A DNA stretch of 64,000 bases from Actinomycetota bacterium (lineage in GTDB: Bacteria; Actinomycetota; Acidimicrobiia; Acidimicrobiales; Aldehydirespiratoraceae): positions 1-64,000 of the forward strand of contig JAPOHW010000015.1 of NCBI GenBank assembly GCA_029979265.1, written 5' to 3'. Below the pieces are notes generated by a model. The model did no database searches and had not been told where the DNA came from. It saw only the letters and a list, made by a program, of their open reading frames with translations. How positions within the stretch are numbered: position 1 is the stretch's first letter; the number at the start of each line of letters is the position of its first letter. Shown here one piece after another: positions 9,543 to 18,550 of this stretch. The translations under genes were made by a program, and so were the position numbers.

Positions 9543-11093
9543 TCACTCGAGCGTCTCTGGAATCTCCCGCACACGGCGGTCGACGAAGTCACGAAGTGCT
9601 TCGTCGACGTCATCGGGCAGTTTCGGTTCGTCGTAGTCGGCCAGCAACTGCTGTGCCTTCCTGGTGCCACGAGCTTCGGCATCCTCACCTCCAGCCGCAA
9701 GCCACTGCTCGTAGCCATCGCTGTCCATCAGTTCCGGCATCGCAAACGCCGATTCGAAATTGGCGAGTGTGTGCGTCGTGCCGAGGAAATGACCTCCCGG
9801 CTCGACCTCGTCCAATGCGGCGAGCGCGTCGTCGAGCTCTCCGAAGTTGATCCCCTCGACGAAGCGCCGGAACATTTCGGCCTGTTCGCCGTCGATCGCC
9901 GCCTTGGCGTAACTCTGGCACAGCGCCGACTCCATGTAGCCGGTGGTCGACAACACGAAATTGGCGCCGGCGAGGGCGGCACCGAACATGTTGCGCGCCG
10001 CCTCGTACCCGGCTTGCGCGTCGAATGCCTTCGATGCCGTGCACATTCCCGAGCACCGCCACGGAAGCCGGTAGCGACGAGCAAGCTGGCCAACCAGCAG
10101 GTTCATGTGGTCGATGTCGGGCGTGCCGGCCATCGGGGCACCCGATTTCATCGAGACGGTGGCGAGCCACTGGCCGTACACCGCCGGCGAGCCGGGGCGA
10201 ACGATCTGACTGAACGCCACGCCCGCAAGCGCCTCTGCGTTGATCTGCACGACCGAACCGATCGTCGATGCCGGCGTCGACGCCCCGCCGAGCACGAACG
10301 GCGAGAACAGCATCGCCTGGTTTGCCCCGCTGTACACCTTGACCGCGTCGAGCATCGTGGCGTCCCACACCAGCGGCGAGTTGCCGTTGGCAAGGCACGT
10401 CATGACCGTGTGCTGATCGACGAACTCCTCACCGAACAGCAGCCGCGCCATCTCGAGCGAGTCCTCGGCCCGCTCCCGACTGGTGACCGCACCCATGAAG
10501 GGCTTGGTCGAATGCTTCAGCAGCGAGTAGGTCATGTGCAGATGCCGGTGTGGCACGGCAATGTCCATCGGCTCGCACAGCACTCCCCCCGACATCTGCA
10601 TCGCTGGCGTCATCTGGGCGATCTTGGCGAAGTTGTCGAAGTCGTCGAGCGTGGCGTTGCGGCGGGTTCCGTCGAGATCACGGACGAACGGTGCGCCATA
10701 GGCCGGTGTGAAGATGCTCTTGCGGCCGCCCAGGGTCACGGTCCGCTCGGGATCGCGAGCGATCATGGTGTACTCGGCCGGCGCAGTGGCGATGCGTTCC
10801 ATCAGAAACTCGCGATCGATCCGCAGGCGATGGCCGTCGATCGCCACACCCCCGCCCGCACCGGCCCGCCGCCACATCTCGATCGAATCGTCGTCACGAA
10901 ACTCGATCCCGGTCGTCTCCAGCAGCGTCATCGTGCGGTCGTGCACGATGTCGACCTGTTCGGGCAGGATCGCATCGAGATACGGAATGCCTCGCTCCAT
11001 CTCGGGCAGGAATCGCTGGGTGTACGCGGTTCGTGCGTCACGGCGAGCGCCTCGACCCCGACGGCTCGGGCGGGTCGACGTGGCATCCGTCAC
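9543..11093 (-). CDS. Trimethylamine methyltransferase (MttB) superfamily protein without pyrrolysine
   Basis: MttB-type fold sequence (LPEQVDIVHDRTMTLLETTGIEFRDDDS...LGGASTPASTIGSVVQINAEALAGV...FVLSTTGYMESALC). Open frame with no internal TAG. GTG start at 11093 preferred over the long track start at 11201. Confidence 0.85.
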   Translation of the reverse strand: MTDATSTRPSRRGRGARRDARTAYTQRFLPEMERGIPYLDAILPEQVDIVHDRTMTLLETTGIEFRDDDSIEMWRRAGAGGGVAIDGHRLRIDREFLMERIATAPAEYTMIARDPERTVTLGGRKSIFTPAYGAPFVRDLDGTRRNATLDDFDNFAKIAQMTPAMQMSGGVLCEPMDIAVPHRHLHMTYSLLKHSTKPFMGAVTSRERAEDSLEMARLLFGEEFVDQHTVMTCLANGNSPLVWDATMLDAVKVYSGANQAMLFSPFVLGGASTPASTIGSVVQINAEALAGVAFSQIVRPGSPAVYGQWLATVSMKSGAPMAGTPDIDHMNLLVGQLARRYRLPWRCSGMCTASKAFDAQAGYEAARNMFGAALAGANFVLSTTGYMESALCQSYAKAAIDGEQAEMFRRFVEGINFGELDDALAALDEVEPGGHFLGTTHTLANFESAFAMPELMDSDGYEQWLAAGGEDAEARGTRKAQQLLADYDEPKLPDDVDEALRDFVDRRVREIPETLE

Positions 11094-11273
11094 GATCCCG
11101 CTCCTGCGAGCGCGAAAGACGAGCGACCGGACTCGGTATCGGGGCACACCGGTGCGCCGTGATGTGTCGTCGCCACGGCGCAGATCGTGACAGTGCGCCA
11201 TCTGCGAGGCAAGACCACCCGCGACGCGCGCCGAGCGTGCAGCCCGGTCTGCTGCGACCGCTGCCAGGTTCGC

Positions 11274-13010
11274 TCACCCGGGGGCAGGTTGCGCACCCCG
11301 GACGAGCCTGCCGTTGAGAACGCCAGTGGGGTCCCCGTTGCGAAACGCCACCTCACCGGCGACGATCGTGTACTCGTACCCCGAGGCTCGCTGCACGAGG
11401 CGACGGCCGCCGGCCGGGAGGTCGTAGGCGACGGTCGGCTCGTGCAGGGTGAGGTTCTCGAAGTCGATGATGTTGAGATCGGCCTTGTAACCGGGAGCGA
11501 CGACACCGCGGTCGAGGAGACCGACCAGACCCGCCGTCTCACTCGTCTGCATCGCAACGAGCCGCTCGAGCGGAAGCTTCGGCCCCCGGGTGCGATCGCG
11601 GCCCCAGTGCTGGATCAGTGTGGTCGGAAAGCTGGCGTCGGAGATCACGCCGCAGTGCGCCCCACCGTCGGACAGTCCGAAGGTCGTGTAGGGATGCTCC
11701 AACATCGTCTGCACAAACGACAGATCGCCGGGGAGATAGTTGAACAGCGGATGGTAGATGAGCGCCCTGCCGTCCTTTTCGAGCAGCGCGTCGTAGGCGA
11801 TCTCCTGGGGGGTCGCACCGTTCGCCACCGCCAGCGCTGCGAACGAGTCCTCCGGTGCCGGCTCGTAGTCGGCCGGGTCACCGAGTCGGAACATCTTGTG
11901 CCAGCTGCTGATGATCTCCGCAGCAAGCCCCTCGGTGAGCGCAGACTGCTCGTCGAGCAGCGCCTTGCGAACCTCGGGCTTGCGCATCTCGGCCACGCGT
12001 TCTTCGAGCGGCATCGGATGCAGTCGGCGATACGACGGGTGGAACGAGAACGGGTTGAGGGTTGCGGTCAATCCGAGCAGCACCCCGGTGGCGCGGGGTG
12101 GGACCTGGCCCCGCATCGGCAGACCGTCGTTTTGGGCCTCCGTGACCGCATCGAGGAGTTCTGTCCACCAGTCGGGTCGGGCATCCTGTTGCTCGACGGT
12201 GATCGATGTCGGTCGTCCCGACGCCTCGGTCATGGCGCGGAACAACCGAAACTCTGCCGGGAAGTCGTAGAAGTCGGAGATGCCCTGCAGCACGCCGGCG
12301 TCGAGTTCCCCGAGTGCCTCGGCGATGCCGACGAGTTCATCCTCGAAGGCGGTGATCGACGGGGTGAGCACCCCGGAGGAATCCTTGTGCTTTTCGGTTC
12401 GGCTGGTCGTGAACCCCAGCGCACCGGCTTCGATCGCCTCCTTGACCACCCGCTTCATGTCGGCGATCTCCTCGGGCGTCGCAACGTCGTGGTTCGCACC
12501 CCGTCGACCCATGACGAAGGTGCGCACAGCCCCATGCGGGACCTGGGTGCCGACATCGATGGCGAGGCTGCGTCGTTCGATGGCATCGAGGTACTCGGGG
12601 AAGGTCTCCCAGTCCCACTGGATCCCCTCGTGCAACGCAGTTCCCGGGATGTCTTCGACCCCTTCCATCAGACCGATCAGCCAGTCCCGTTCTTCGGGCT
12701 GGCACGGGGCGAATCCGACGCCGCAGTTGCCGGTGACGATCGTGGTGACACCGTGGAACGACGACGGTTGGACGTACGGATCCCAGGTGATCTGCCCGTC
12801 GTAGTGGGTGTGCGCATCGACGAAGCCGGGGGTGACGATGCGGCCGGTTGCATCGATGATCTCGGTGCTGGCGCCGATGAGAGATTCGTCGATCGGACCG
12901 ACTGCCACGATGGTTGCACCGGTGAGTGCGACGTCACCGTCGACGGGCGGGGCGCCAGTTCCGTCGTAGATCGTGCCGTTGCGGATCACCATGCTGTACA
13001 CGACGCTCAT
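11274..13010 (-). CDS. N-acyl-D-amino-acid deacylase / D-aminoacylase-like amidohydrolase
   Basis: VTPGFVDAHTHYDGQITWDP (HxH metal site), VTGNCGVGFAPC, LSDGGAHCG. Confidence 0.9.
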   Translation of the reverse strand: MSVVYSMVIRNGTIYDGTGAPPVDGDVALTGATIVAVGPIDESLIGASTEIIDATGRIVTPGFVDAHTHYDGQITWDPYVQPSSFHGVTTIVTGNCGVGFAPCQPEERDWLIGLMEGVEDIPGTALHEGIQWDWETFPEYLDAIERRSLAIDVGTQVPHGAVRTFVMGRRGANHDVATPEEIADMKRVVKEAIEAGALGFTTSRTEKHKDSSGVLTPSITAFEDELVGIAEALGELDAGVLQGISDFYDFPAEFRLFRAMTEASGRPTSITVEQQDARPDWWTELLDAVTEAQNDGLPMRGQVPPRATGVLLGLTATLNPFSFHPSYRRLHPMPLEERVAEMRKPEVRKALLDEQSALTEGLAAEIISSWHKMFRLGDPADYEPAPEDSFAALAVANGATPQEIAYDALLEKDGRALIYHPLFNYLPGDLSFVQTMLEHPYTTFGLSDGGAHCGVISDASFPTTLIQHWGRDRTRGPKLPLERLVAMQTSETAGLVGLLDRGVVAPGYKADLNIIDFENLTLHEPTVAYDLPAGGRRLVQRASGYEYTIVAGEVAFRNGDPTGVLNGRLVRGAQPAPG

Positions 13011-13081
13011 GCTACGACACCGGCTGGCGCCGACCCAGATCCGAGCGACCGCTGACCCACACCCACGGCTAGGGTCCGGCC

Positions 13082-15043
13082 ATGCTTCCAGAGGACATCA
13101 AACGACTCGTCTGGGCCTCCGATCCGCAACTCTCCCCCGACGGCTCGCAGGTCGCCTACGTCGTGACCCGCGTCGACGACGAACGAAACCGTTATCGGAG
13201 TCGGGTGTGGCTCGTGCCATCCGACGGCTCTGCGCCGCCGCGGCCGATCAGCGCCGGTGAGGAGAACGACGCCTCACCTCGGTGGTCTCCGGACGGTCGT
13301 CTCCTCCTCTTCACCTCGACGCGACGCACCGACCAGGCGGGCAAGACCACCTCTGCGCTCTACGCCATGGTCACCGACGGTCCCGGGGAGGCGTCGCTGC
13401 TCGTCGAGCACGACGAGGTCATCTCCGGGGTCGCCATCTCACCCGACTCACGCAAGGTCGCCTACGCCTGTCGAGTACGCGGTGAGCACTACGCAAGCGA
13501 CGACATCGATCGCCGCCCGCCTCGCCGAATCGATCGACGCATGCACCGACTGAACGGCGTCGGGTTCACCCTCGACCGACCGACCCACGTGCACGTGATG
13601 TCCCTCGACGGTGACGGTGAACCACTCGACGTCTCTCCCGGCGATGCAGAGTTCGAGTCACCGTCATGGTTCCCCGACGGCCGGCACCTCGCAGTGGCGC
13701 GAACCAACACCGCCGAGCGGATGCTCGCCGGAGACATTGCGGTCATCGACCTCGACACCCGATCCGTCGAGATCGTCACCGACGGGACCGGCGTCTACCG
13801 ATCACCGGCGGTCGGCCCCGACGGCACCGTGGCACTGGTCGGTCATGACGACGCCATGCTCTTCCCGCACAACAGCAAGCTCGGTGTCTTGGAGGACGGT
13901 GGTTCGGTGCGATGGCTGACCGAACGTCTCGATCGCGACTGGAACACCTTCCCGGTGAGCACAGCTGCGACCTGGAACGCCAACGGCAGTGGGTTGGTCG
14001 GCATCGTCGCAGATCGGGGGGCCGTGCACCTTCGCCAGGTCGACCTTGACGGCACGATCACACCCCTGGTCACCGGCAACCGCTGGGTCACGGGCTGGTC
14101 CGCTGTGAACGGAATGATCGCCTTCGTCGCCGAGGACTCCGAACGACCTGGAGAGCTCCATGTCCTTCGCGACGGTGACGAAACCCGGCTCACCAACGTG
14201 ACGGACTCCTTCGTGCGCATCGCCGAGCCGGTGCAGGCGACACGGTTCACGGCCCCCGCCCCCGGGATCGAGGACGAGGTCGATGCGTGGATCGTCACCC
14301 CGCGCGACCTCGATCCTGATCTCACCTATCCGATGCTCCTGTCGATCCATGGCGGCCCGTTCACCCAGTACGGCGACTATTTCCTCGACGAGGCACAGCT
14401 GTATGCCCGAGCCGGGTTCGTGGTCGTCTACGCCAACCCTCGGGGTGGTTCGGGCCGTGACAACGACTGGGGCCGCTGCATCAGGGGCAAGACGCTCGGT
14501 GGCCCGGGATGGGGATCGGTCGACTTCGACGACTTGATGTCGGTTACCGACACTGCCCTCGAACGGTTTCCGTTCATCGACGAGAGCCGGGTCGGCGTGA
14601 TCGGCGGCAGTTATGGCGGCTACATGACGAGTTGGATCATCGGGCACACCGATCGCTTTGCGGCCGCCTGCTCGGAACGGGCGGTCAACAACGTGTCGAC
14701 GCTCGACATCGGCTCCGACATCGCCGGTGTCGCCAAGTTCTGGTTCGGGATCGATGCGCTCGACGAGGGCGGGCTCGACGAACTCATGCGTCTCTCTCCC
14801 ATCAGTTACGTCGACAACATGTCCACCCCCCTGCTGATCATCCACTCCGACGACGATCTGCGTTGCCCGTTCGATCAAGCCGATCAGCTCTACTACGCCC
14901 TGCGTGATCGGGATCACGACGTCGAGTACTACCGATTCCCCGGTGAGACCCACGAGCTCAGCCGCTCCGGTTCCCCGATCCATCGGATGCAGCGAGCCGA
15001 ACTGATCATCGACTTCTTCACGGACCGCCTCGGCCCCCTCTAG
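13082..15043 (+). CDS. S9-family peptidase (acylaminoacyl-/prolyl-oligopeptidase-like)
   Basis: N-terminal propeller repeats and C-terminal GGSYGGYMTSW nucleophile motif, SDDDLRCP, GETHELSRSG. Confidence 0.93.
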   Translation: MLPEDIKRLVWASDPQLSPDGSQVAYVVTRVDDERNRYRSRVWLVPSDGSAPPRPISAGEENDASPRWSPDGRLLLFTSTRRTDQAGKTTSALYAMVTDGPGEASLLVEHDEVISGVAISPDSRKVAYACRVRGEHYASDDIDRRPPRRIDRRMHRLNGVGFTLDRPTHVHVMSLDGDGEPLDVSPGDAEFESPSWFPDGRHLAVARTNTAERMLAGDIAVIDLDTRSVEIVTDGTGVYRSPAVGPDGTVALVGHDDAMLFPHNSKLGVLEDGGSVRWLTERLDRDWNTFPVSTAATWNANGSGLVGIVADRGAVHLRQVDLDGTITPLVTGNRWVTGWSAVNGMIAFVAEDSERPGELHVLRDGDETRLTNVTDSFVRIAEPVQATRFTAPAPGIEDEVDAWIVTPRDLDPDLTYPMLLSIHGGPFTQYGDYFLDEAQLYARAGFVVVYANPRGGSGRDNDWGRCIRGKTLGGPGWGSVDFDDLMSVTDTALERFPFIDESRVGVIGGSYGGYMTSWIIGHTDRFAAACSERAVNNVSTLDIGSDIAGVAKFWFGIDALDEGGLDELMRLSPISYVDNMSTPLLIIHSDDDLRCPFDQADQLYYALRDRDHDVEYYRFPGETHELSRSGSPIHRMQRAELIIDFFTDRLGPL

Positions 15044-15783
15044 GGCTCTACCTCCTCGGCATTCCAGGTCGTAACCGCGCCGACACTTCCCGGTCGCGGG
15101 GTCATCAGCTCGGTGTGACCGCCGACCACGTACCCCTTCTCGGTTGCCGCCCACGCAAGCAGGTCGCGGTCGGCAGTCCCCGAGTCGTCGAGGCCGCGGC
15201 TCGTGTCGAAGTCTTTGCGCAGCTCGATCCAGTTCTCGAGGTGGGTCGCCCAGACCACGATCACCTCGCGGTTGTTGTTGATCACCTCGAGGAGGTTGGT
15301 GAGGTGGATCCCTCGAGTCTCGAGGTGCGGCACCCGCTGCTGGGCGACCTCGGCGAGGTAGTCGACCTGACTTCCGGGTCGGACCTCGAGCAGTTGGTGG
15401 ACGAAGACCGTGCACCGAAGATCGCGGGCCTCCAGCTCCTCGCGCGTCGGGCAGCCCGGCACAGAGCCCCCGATGCGATCGACTCCACCGGTGCGGAACT
15501 GTGCAGCATCGTCCCACCAGTCGCCGTAGAACGTGGCCCGCCGCTTGAGATTGAGCCGGTCGAGATTCCGGGTCCAGGCGTCCCAACCGTCGGGTCCACC
15601 GTCGTGGATGTTGACGACTCTGGGCCAGCGCCCACCCGATGCGCCGATCACGAAAAAGGTGCCCTGGAGCCTGAAGAGGCCGGGCATGGCGTGGACCGGT
15701 TCCGCTGCGGCCGCGTCCATGTAGTCGTACTGGCCCTGCCCGACGATGTCGACGGTCTCATGCAGGTAGAAACGTCTCGGCAT
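15040..15783 (-). CDS. Isochorismatase-like cysteine hydrolase
   Basis: Sequence consistent with the family (EELEARDLRCTVFVHQLLEVRPG...NNREVIVVWATHLENWIELRKDFDTSRGLDDSGTADRDLLAWAATEKGYVVGGHTELM), but motifs are weak. Confidence 0.5.
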   Translation of the reverse strand: MPRRFYLHETVDIVGQGQYDYMDAAAAEPVHAMPGLFRLQGTFFVIGASGGRWPRVVNIHDGGPDGWDAWTRNLDRLNLKRRATFYGDWWDDAAQFRTGGVDRIGGSVPGCPTREELEARDLRCTVFVHQLLEVRPGSQVDYLAEVAQQRVPHLETRGIHLTNLLEVINNNREVIVVWATHLENWIELRKDFDTSRGLDDSGTADRDLLAWAATEKGYVVGGHTELMTPRPGSVGAVTTWNAEEVEP

Positions 15784-15794
15784 CGCTCAACCCC

Positions 15795-16670
15795 TCAGAT
15801 CGCCTGCATCTCGGCTTCGCGACGAACGACGAGCGACAGTGCAGCCAGGGTCACAACCATGCCCGAAATCTGGAGCAGGTTCACGGTCTGGTCCAGAACC
15901 ACGACGGCCCCGAGGGTCGACATCACCGGAATGGCTAGCGTCAACATGGCGGTGATCACGAGACGAACCTGGTTGTGCGACCAGTTGACGAGCAGGTGCC
16001 CGGTCCCGGGGACCGCGAGCAGCGCGCAGAGCCAGATCCACTGTGTGGGCGACGGCCAGTCGATACCGCCGGCGTCGATGACGGAGATGGGAAACAGGGT
16101 GATCGCTCCAGTGATCCACAGGCAGGCCTGGAACTCGATGATCGCAACCGTCTCGCGACCTCGCTTCGCCAGTGCGAAGTACGCGGCGAAGAAGAGCATC
16201 GCAACGAACGACAGCACGTCGCCGAGGGGCGACCAGGTCGAGTGCTGGGTCGACCCGAACACCACCAGCACCACGCCGATCATCGACACCGCCGTCACGC
16301 CGATCAGCAAGCCCGTCACCCGTTCGCGGAACGCACGGGCGGCAACGGCGAGCAGCACAATGGGTGTCAGATTCGAGATCACCGTCGCATTCGCGACCTC
16401 GGTCTCACGGATGGCGACGAAAAAGATGGCGATCTCGATGGCGATGACGACACCGGCGGGGGCGACCGCCTTGACCATTGCAGCGGTGATCCGTCGACCC
16501 GAGACGTACACCGCACCGGCGTAGACGACGGCGCCGAGGAGGATGCGCCAGAACGCGATCTGCAGCCCGTCCATCGGTGCCTTCACCACCATCACGTTCC
16601 CGGCCGCCCAGCACGTCACGCCGAGCACTGCCCCGGCGAGGCCCGCTGGGGTCGAGCGTGCGACGCTCAC
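15795..16670 (-). CDS. DMT-superfamily (EamA) transporter
   Basis: About ten hydrophobic segments; LQIAFWRILLGAVVYAGAVYVSGRR. GTG start at 16670 overlaps the SET-protein stop (GTGA). Confidence 0.88.
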   Translation of the reverse strand: MSVARSTPAGLAGAVLGVTCWAAGNVMVVKAPMDGLQIAFWRILLGAVVYAGAVYVSGRRITAAMVKAVAPAGVVIAIEIAIFFVAIRETEVANATVISNLTPIVLLAVAARAFRERVTGLLIGVTAVSMIGVVLVVFGSTQHSTWSPLGDVLSFVAMLFFAAYFALAKRGRETVAIIEFQACLWITGAITLFPISVIDAGGIDWPSPTQWIWLCALLAVPGTGHLLVNWSHNQVRLVITAMLTLAIPVMSTLGAVVVLDQTVNLLQISGMVVTLAALSLVVRREAEMQAI

Positions 16671-17173
16671 GCGCCGTCGATGCGTTTCTGCACATGCGGC
16701 ATGAAGTACCCCGCGTACCGTTCCTGCACGTCGGCGCGTTGCCAATCGGTCTCGCGCACCGTTCCGCGGCACACGTCAGTCCCGCACAGGCACGCCAATG
16801 CGTACGGCTCGACCCGAGCCATTGCATAGTCGTGGCAGAGCTCTTCACCCGCCTCGATGTCTCGGATCGCCACATAGGTGACGTTTCCCTCGAACCCGAC
16901 GTTGGCGTCGCAACTGTGGTTGATGTGCACGACCATCGCCTCGTACTCGTCGGGCGAGCGGGGCGAAAGAAAGAGCCCCTCTGCGATCTGCAGACTGAAG
17001 TCGCCGATCTCCTCGGTGAGGCGCTGGACCTCGTCGAAACCGACGACATGGCCGACCTTGACCGCAACCGGTTCGTCCTTGGCGATCGAGTCGTTGGCGA
17101 AGACAGCGAGCCCACCGAGATGGCTCGCACGAACATCGACCTTTGGCGATCGCCAGACGGATACCGGCTCCAT
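16667..17173 (-). CDS. SET-domain-containing protein (putative protein lysine methyltransferase)
   Basis: Translation from ATG 17173 contains MVVHINHSCDANVGFEGNVTYVAIRDIEAGEELCHDYAMARVE (SET NHSC and GEELxxDY) and post-SET-like LACLCGTDVCRG. Confidence 0.88.
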   Translation of the reverse strand: MEPVSVWRSPKVDVRASHLGGLAVFANDSIAKDEPVAVKVGHVVGFDEVQRLTEEIGDFSLQIAEGLFLSPRSPDEYEAMVVHINHSCDANVGFEGNVTYVAIRDIEAGEELCHDYAMARVEPYALACLCGTDVCRGTVRETDWQRADVQERYAGYFMPHVQKRIDGA

Positions 17174-17200
17174 TTGCGGAGTATGGCAGGCTGAGCCGCG

Positions 17201-18493
17201 ATGACCGAGGTTGGCACTGACGCCGTTTCCGAATTCGACCTGCCCGCCGTTCGCAAACGAACCCGATTGGCCCTGATCGGATCGGTCTTCCCGGCCGGCA
17301 TGGGTATGACGGCCACGTTCGCTGCGACGAGCCTCGCTGCGAAGGAGATCACCGCCAACGACGGACTTGCGACACTTGCCGCCACCATGACGGCAATCGG
17401 TGGCGCGATCGCTGCGGTGCCCCTTGGCCGCTACATGAACGAGCACGGGCGCCGCGCCGGACTGATGCGGGCGTGGCTGATCGGTGCGGCCGGCGCCGCG
17501 GTTGCCTTCGTCGGTGTGCTTGCCGAGCTCTACAGCCTGCTGGTGATCGGCGGTATCGGAGTCGGCATGGGCCAGGCGGCGAGCCTCGCCGCCCGATATT
17601 CGGCTGCCGATCTGGCCCCGGAGGATCGCAAGGCGAGCGAGATCGGACTCGTGATGTGGGCCGGATCGATCGGGTCGGTGCTCGGTCCGACGGTTGCGCT
17701 CGGTGGCACGGGATGGGTTGCTGTGAACCTTCTCGGACTCGACGAACTTGCCGGTCCGTACCTCATGGGAACGTTCGTCTTCATCGCCGCTGCGCTGATC
17801 GTCACCACCTTCCTTCGCCCCGATCCGCTGCTCGTTGCCAAACAACTCGGGAACGCAACAGAAACGAAGCGGCCCACCCTGGCGGAGTCGTTCAAGAAGT
17901 TGTTCACCAACCGTCTCGCCACCATCGCGGTGTTTGCGACCGCCGTCGGTCAGGGGGTGATGGTGTCGGTCATGACCGTCACGCCACTCCACATGGACGA
18001 TGGCGCCCACGAAAAGACCGTCATCGGTCTCGTCATCTCGCTGCACGTCGTCGGCATGTATTTCTTCGCCCCGGTGGTCGGCTGGCTGGTCGATCGCGTC
18101 CGCACCGAGCTCATGGTCGCAGCGGCAGGCCTGGTTCTGTTCAGCGGAGCCGAGATTGCGTCACACACCGACCCCGAAGACAGTCTCGGCGTGTTCGTCG
18201 GGCTGTTCCTCGTCGGACTCGGCTGGTCGTTCAGCATGATCGCCGGCAGCGCCCTGCTGTCGTCGGTCTTCCCGGTCGAGGAGCGGGCATCGGTGCAGGG
18301 TGCTGCCGATTTCACGATGATCACGTTCGGTGCCACCGGCGGCATCCTTGGCGGCATCGTTGTCGAGGCGACCGGGTACCACACGCTCTCGCACTACGCC
18401 GCCGTCCTCGCCCTTTCTCTGGTCGCTGCCGCGCTCTACCCGATCGTCACGAACGTGAAGGGACCAAGGAAGCCCGAACCCGTTCCCAGCTGA
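17201..18493 (+). CDS. MFS transporter
   Basis: About 12 hydrophobic segments; PLGRYMNEHGRRAGLM cytoplasmic-loop motif. Confidence 0.9.
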   Translation: MTEVGTDAVSEFDLPAVRKRTRLALIGSVFPAGMGMTATFAATSLAAKEITANDGLATLAATMTAIGGAIAAVPLGRYMNEHGRRAGLMRAWLIGAAGAAVAFVGVLAELYSLLVIGGIGVGMGQAASLAARYSAADLAPEDRKASEIGLVMWAGSIGSVLGPTVALGGTGWVAVNLLGLDELAGPYLMGTFVFIAAALIVTTFLRPDPLLVAKQLGNATETKRPTLAESFKKLFTNRLATIAVFATAVGQGVMVSVMTVTPLHMDDGAHEKTVIGLVISLHVVGMYFFAPVVGWLVDRVRTELMVAAAGLVLFSGAEIASHTDPEDSLGVFVGLFLVGLGWSFSMIAGSALLSSVFPVEERASVQGAADFTMITFGATGGILGGIVVEATGYHTLSHYAAVLALSLVAAALYPIVTNVKGPRKPEPVPS

Positions 18494-18550
18494 CAACGAC
18501 GCAAACATGCGCAGGCCGGGACCAGCGTCGCACAACTCGTCGAGCCGCTC

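Noticed and set aside
9471-11162. 563-aa plus-strand ORF opposite the MttB-like gene
   Set aside because: Antisense shadow ORF of a high-GC gene; no recognisable domain and biased composition. Minus-strand MttB reading is clearly coding.
11187-13055. 622-aa plus-strand ORF opposite the D-aminoacylase-like gene
   Set aside because: Antisense shadow of a well-supported amidohydrolase; no domain signature.
13802-15586. 594-aa minus-strand ORF opposite the S9 peptidase
   Set aside because: Low-complexity Arg/Gly/Val/Asp-rich shadow frame; the plus-strand peptidase has intact catalytic motifs.
17174-18046. N-terminal extension making a 459-aa SET ORF
   Set aside because: The extension is the antisense of the MFS transporter; SET homology begins at ATG 17173.
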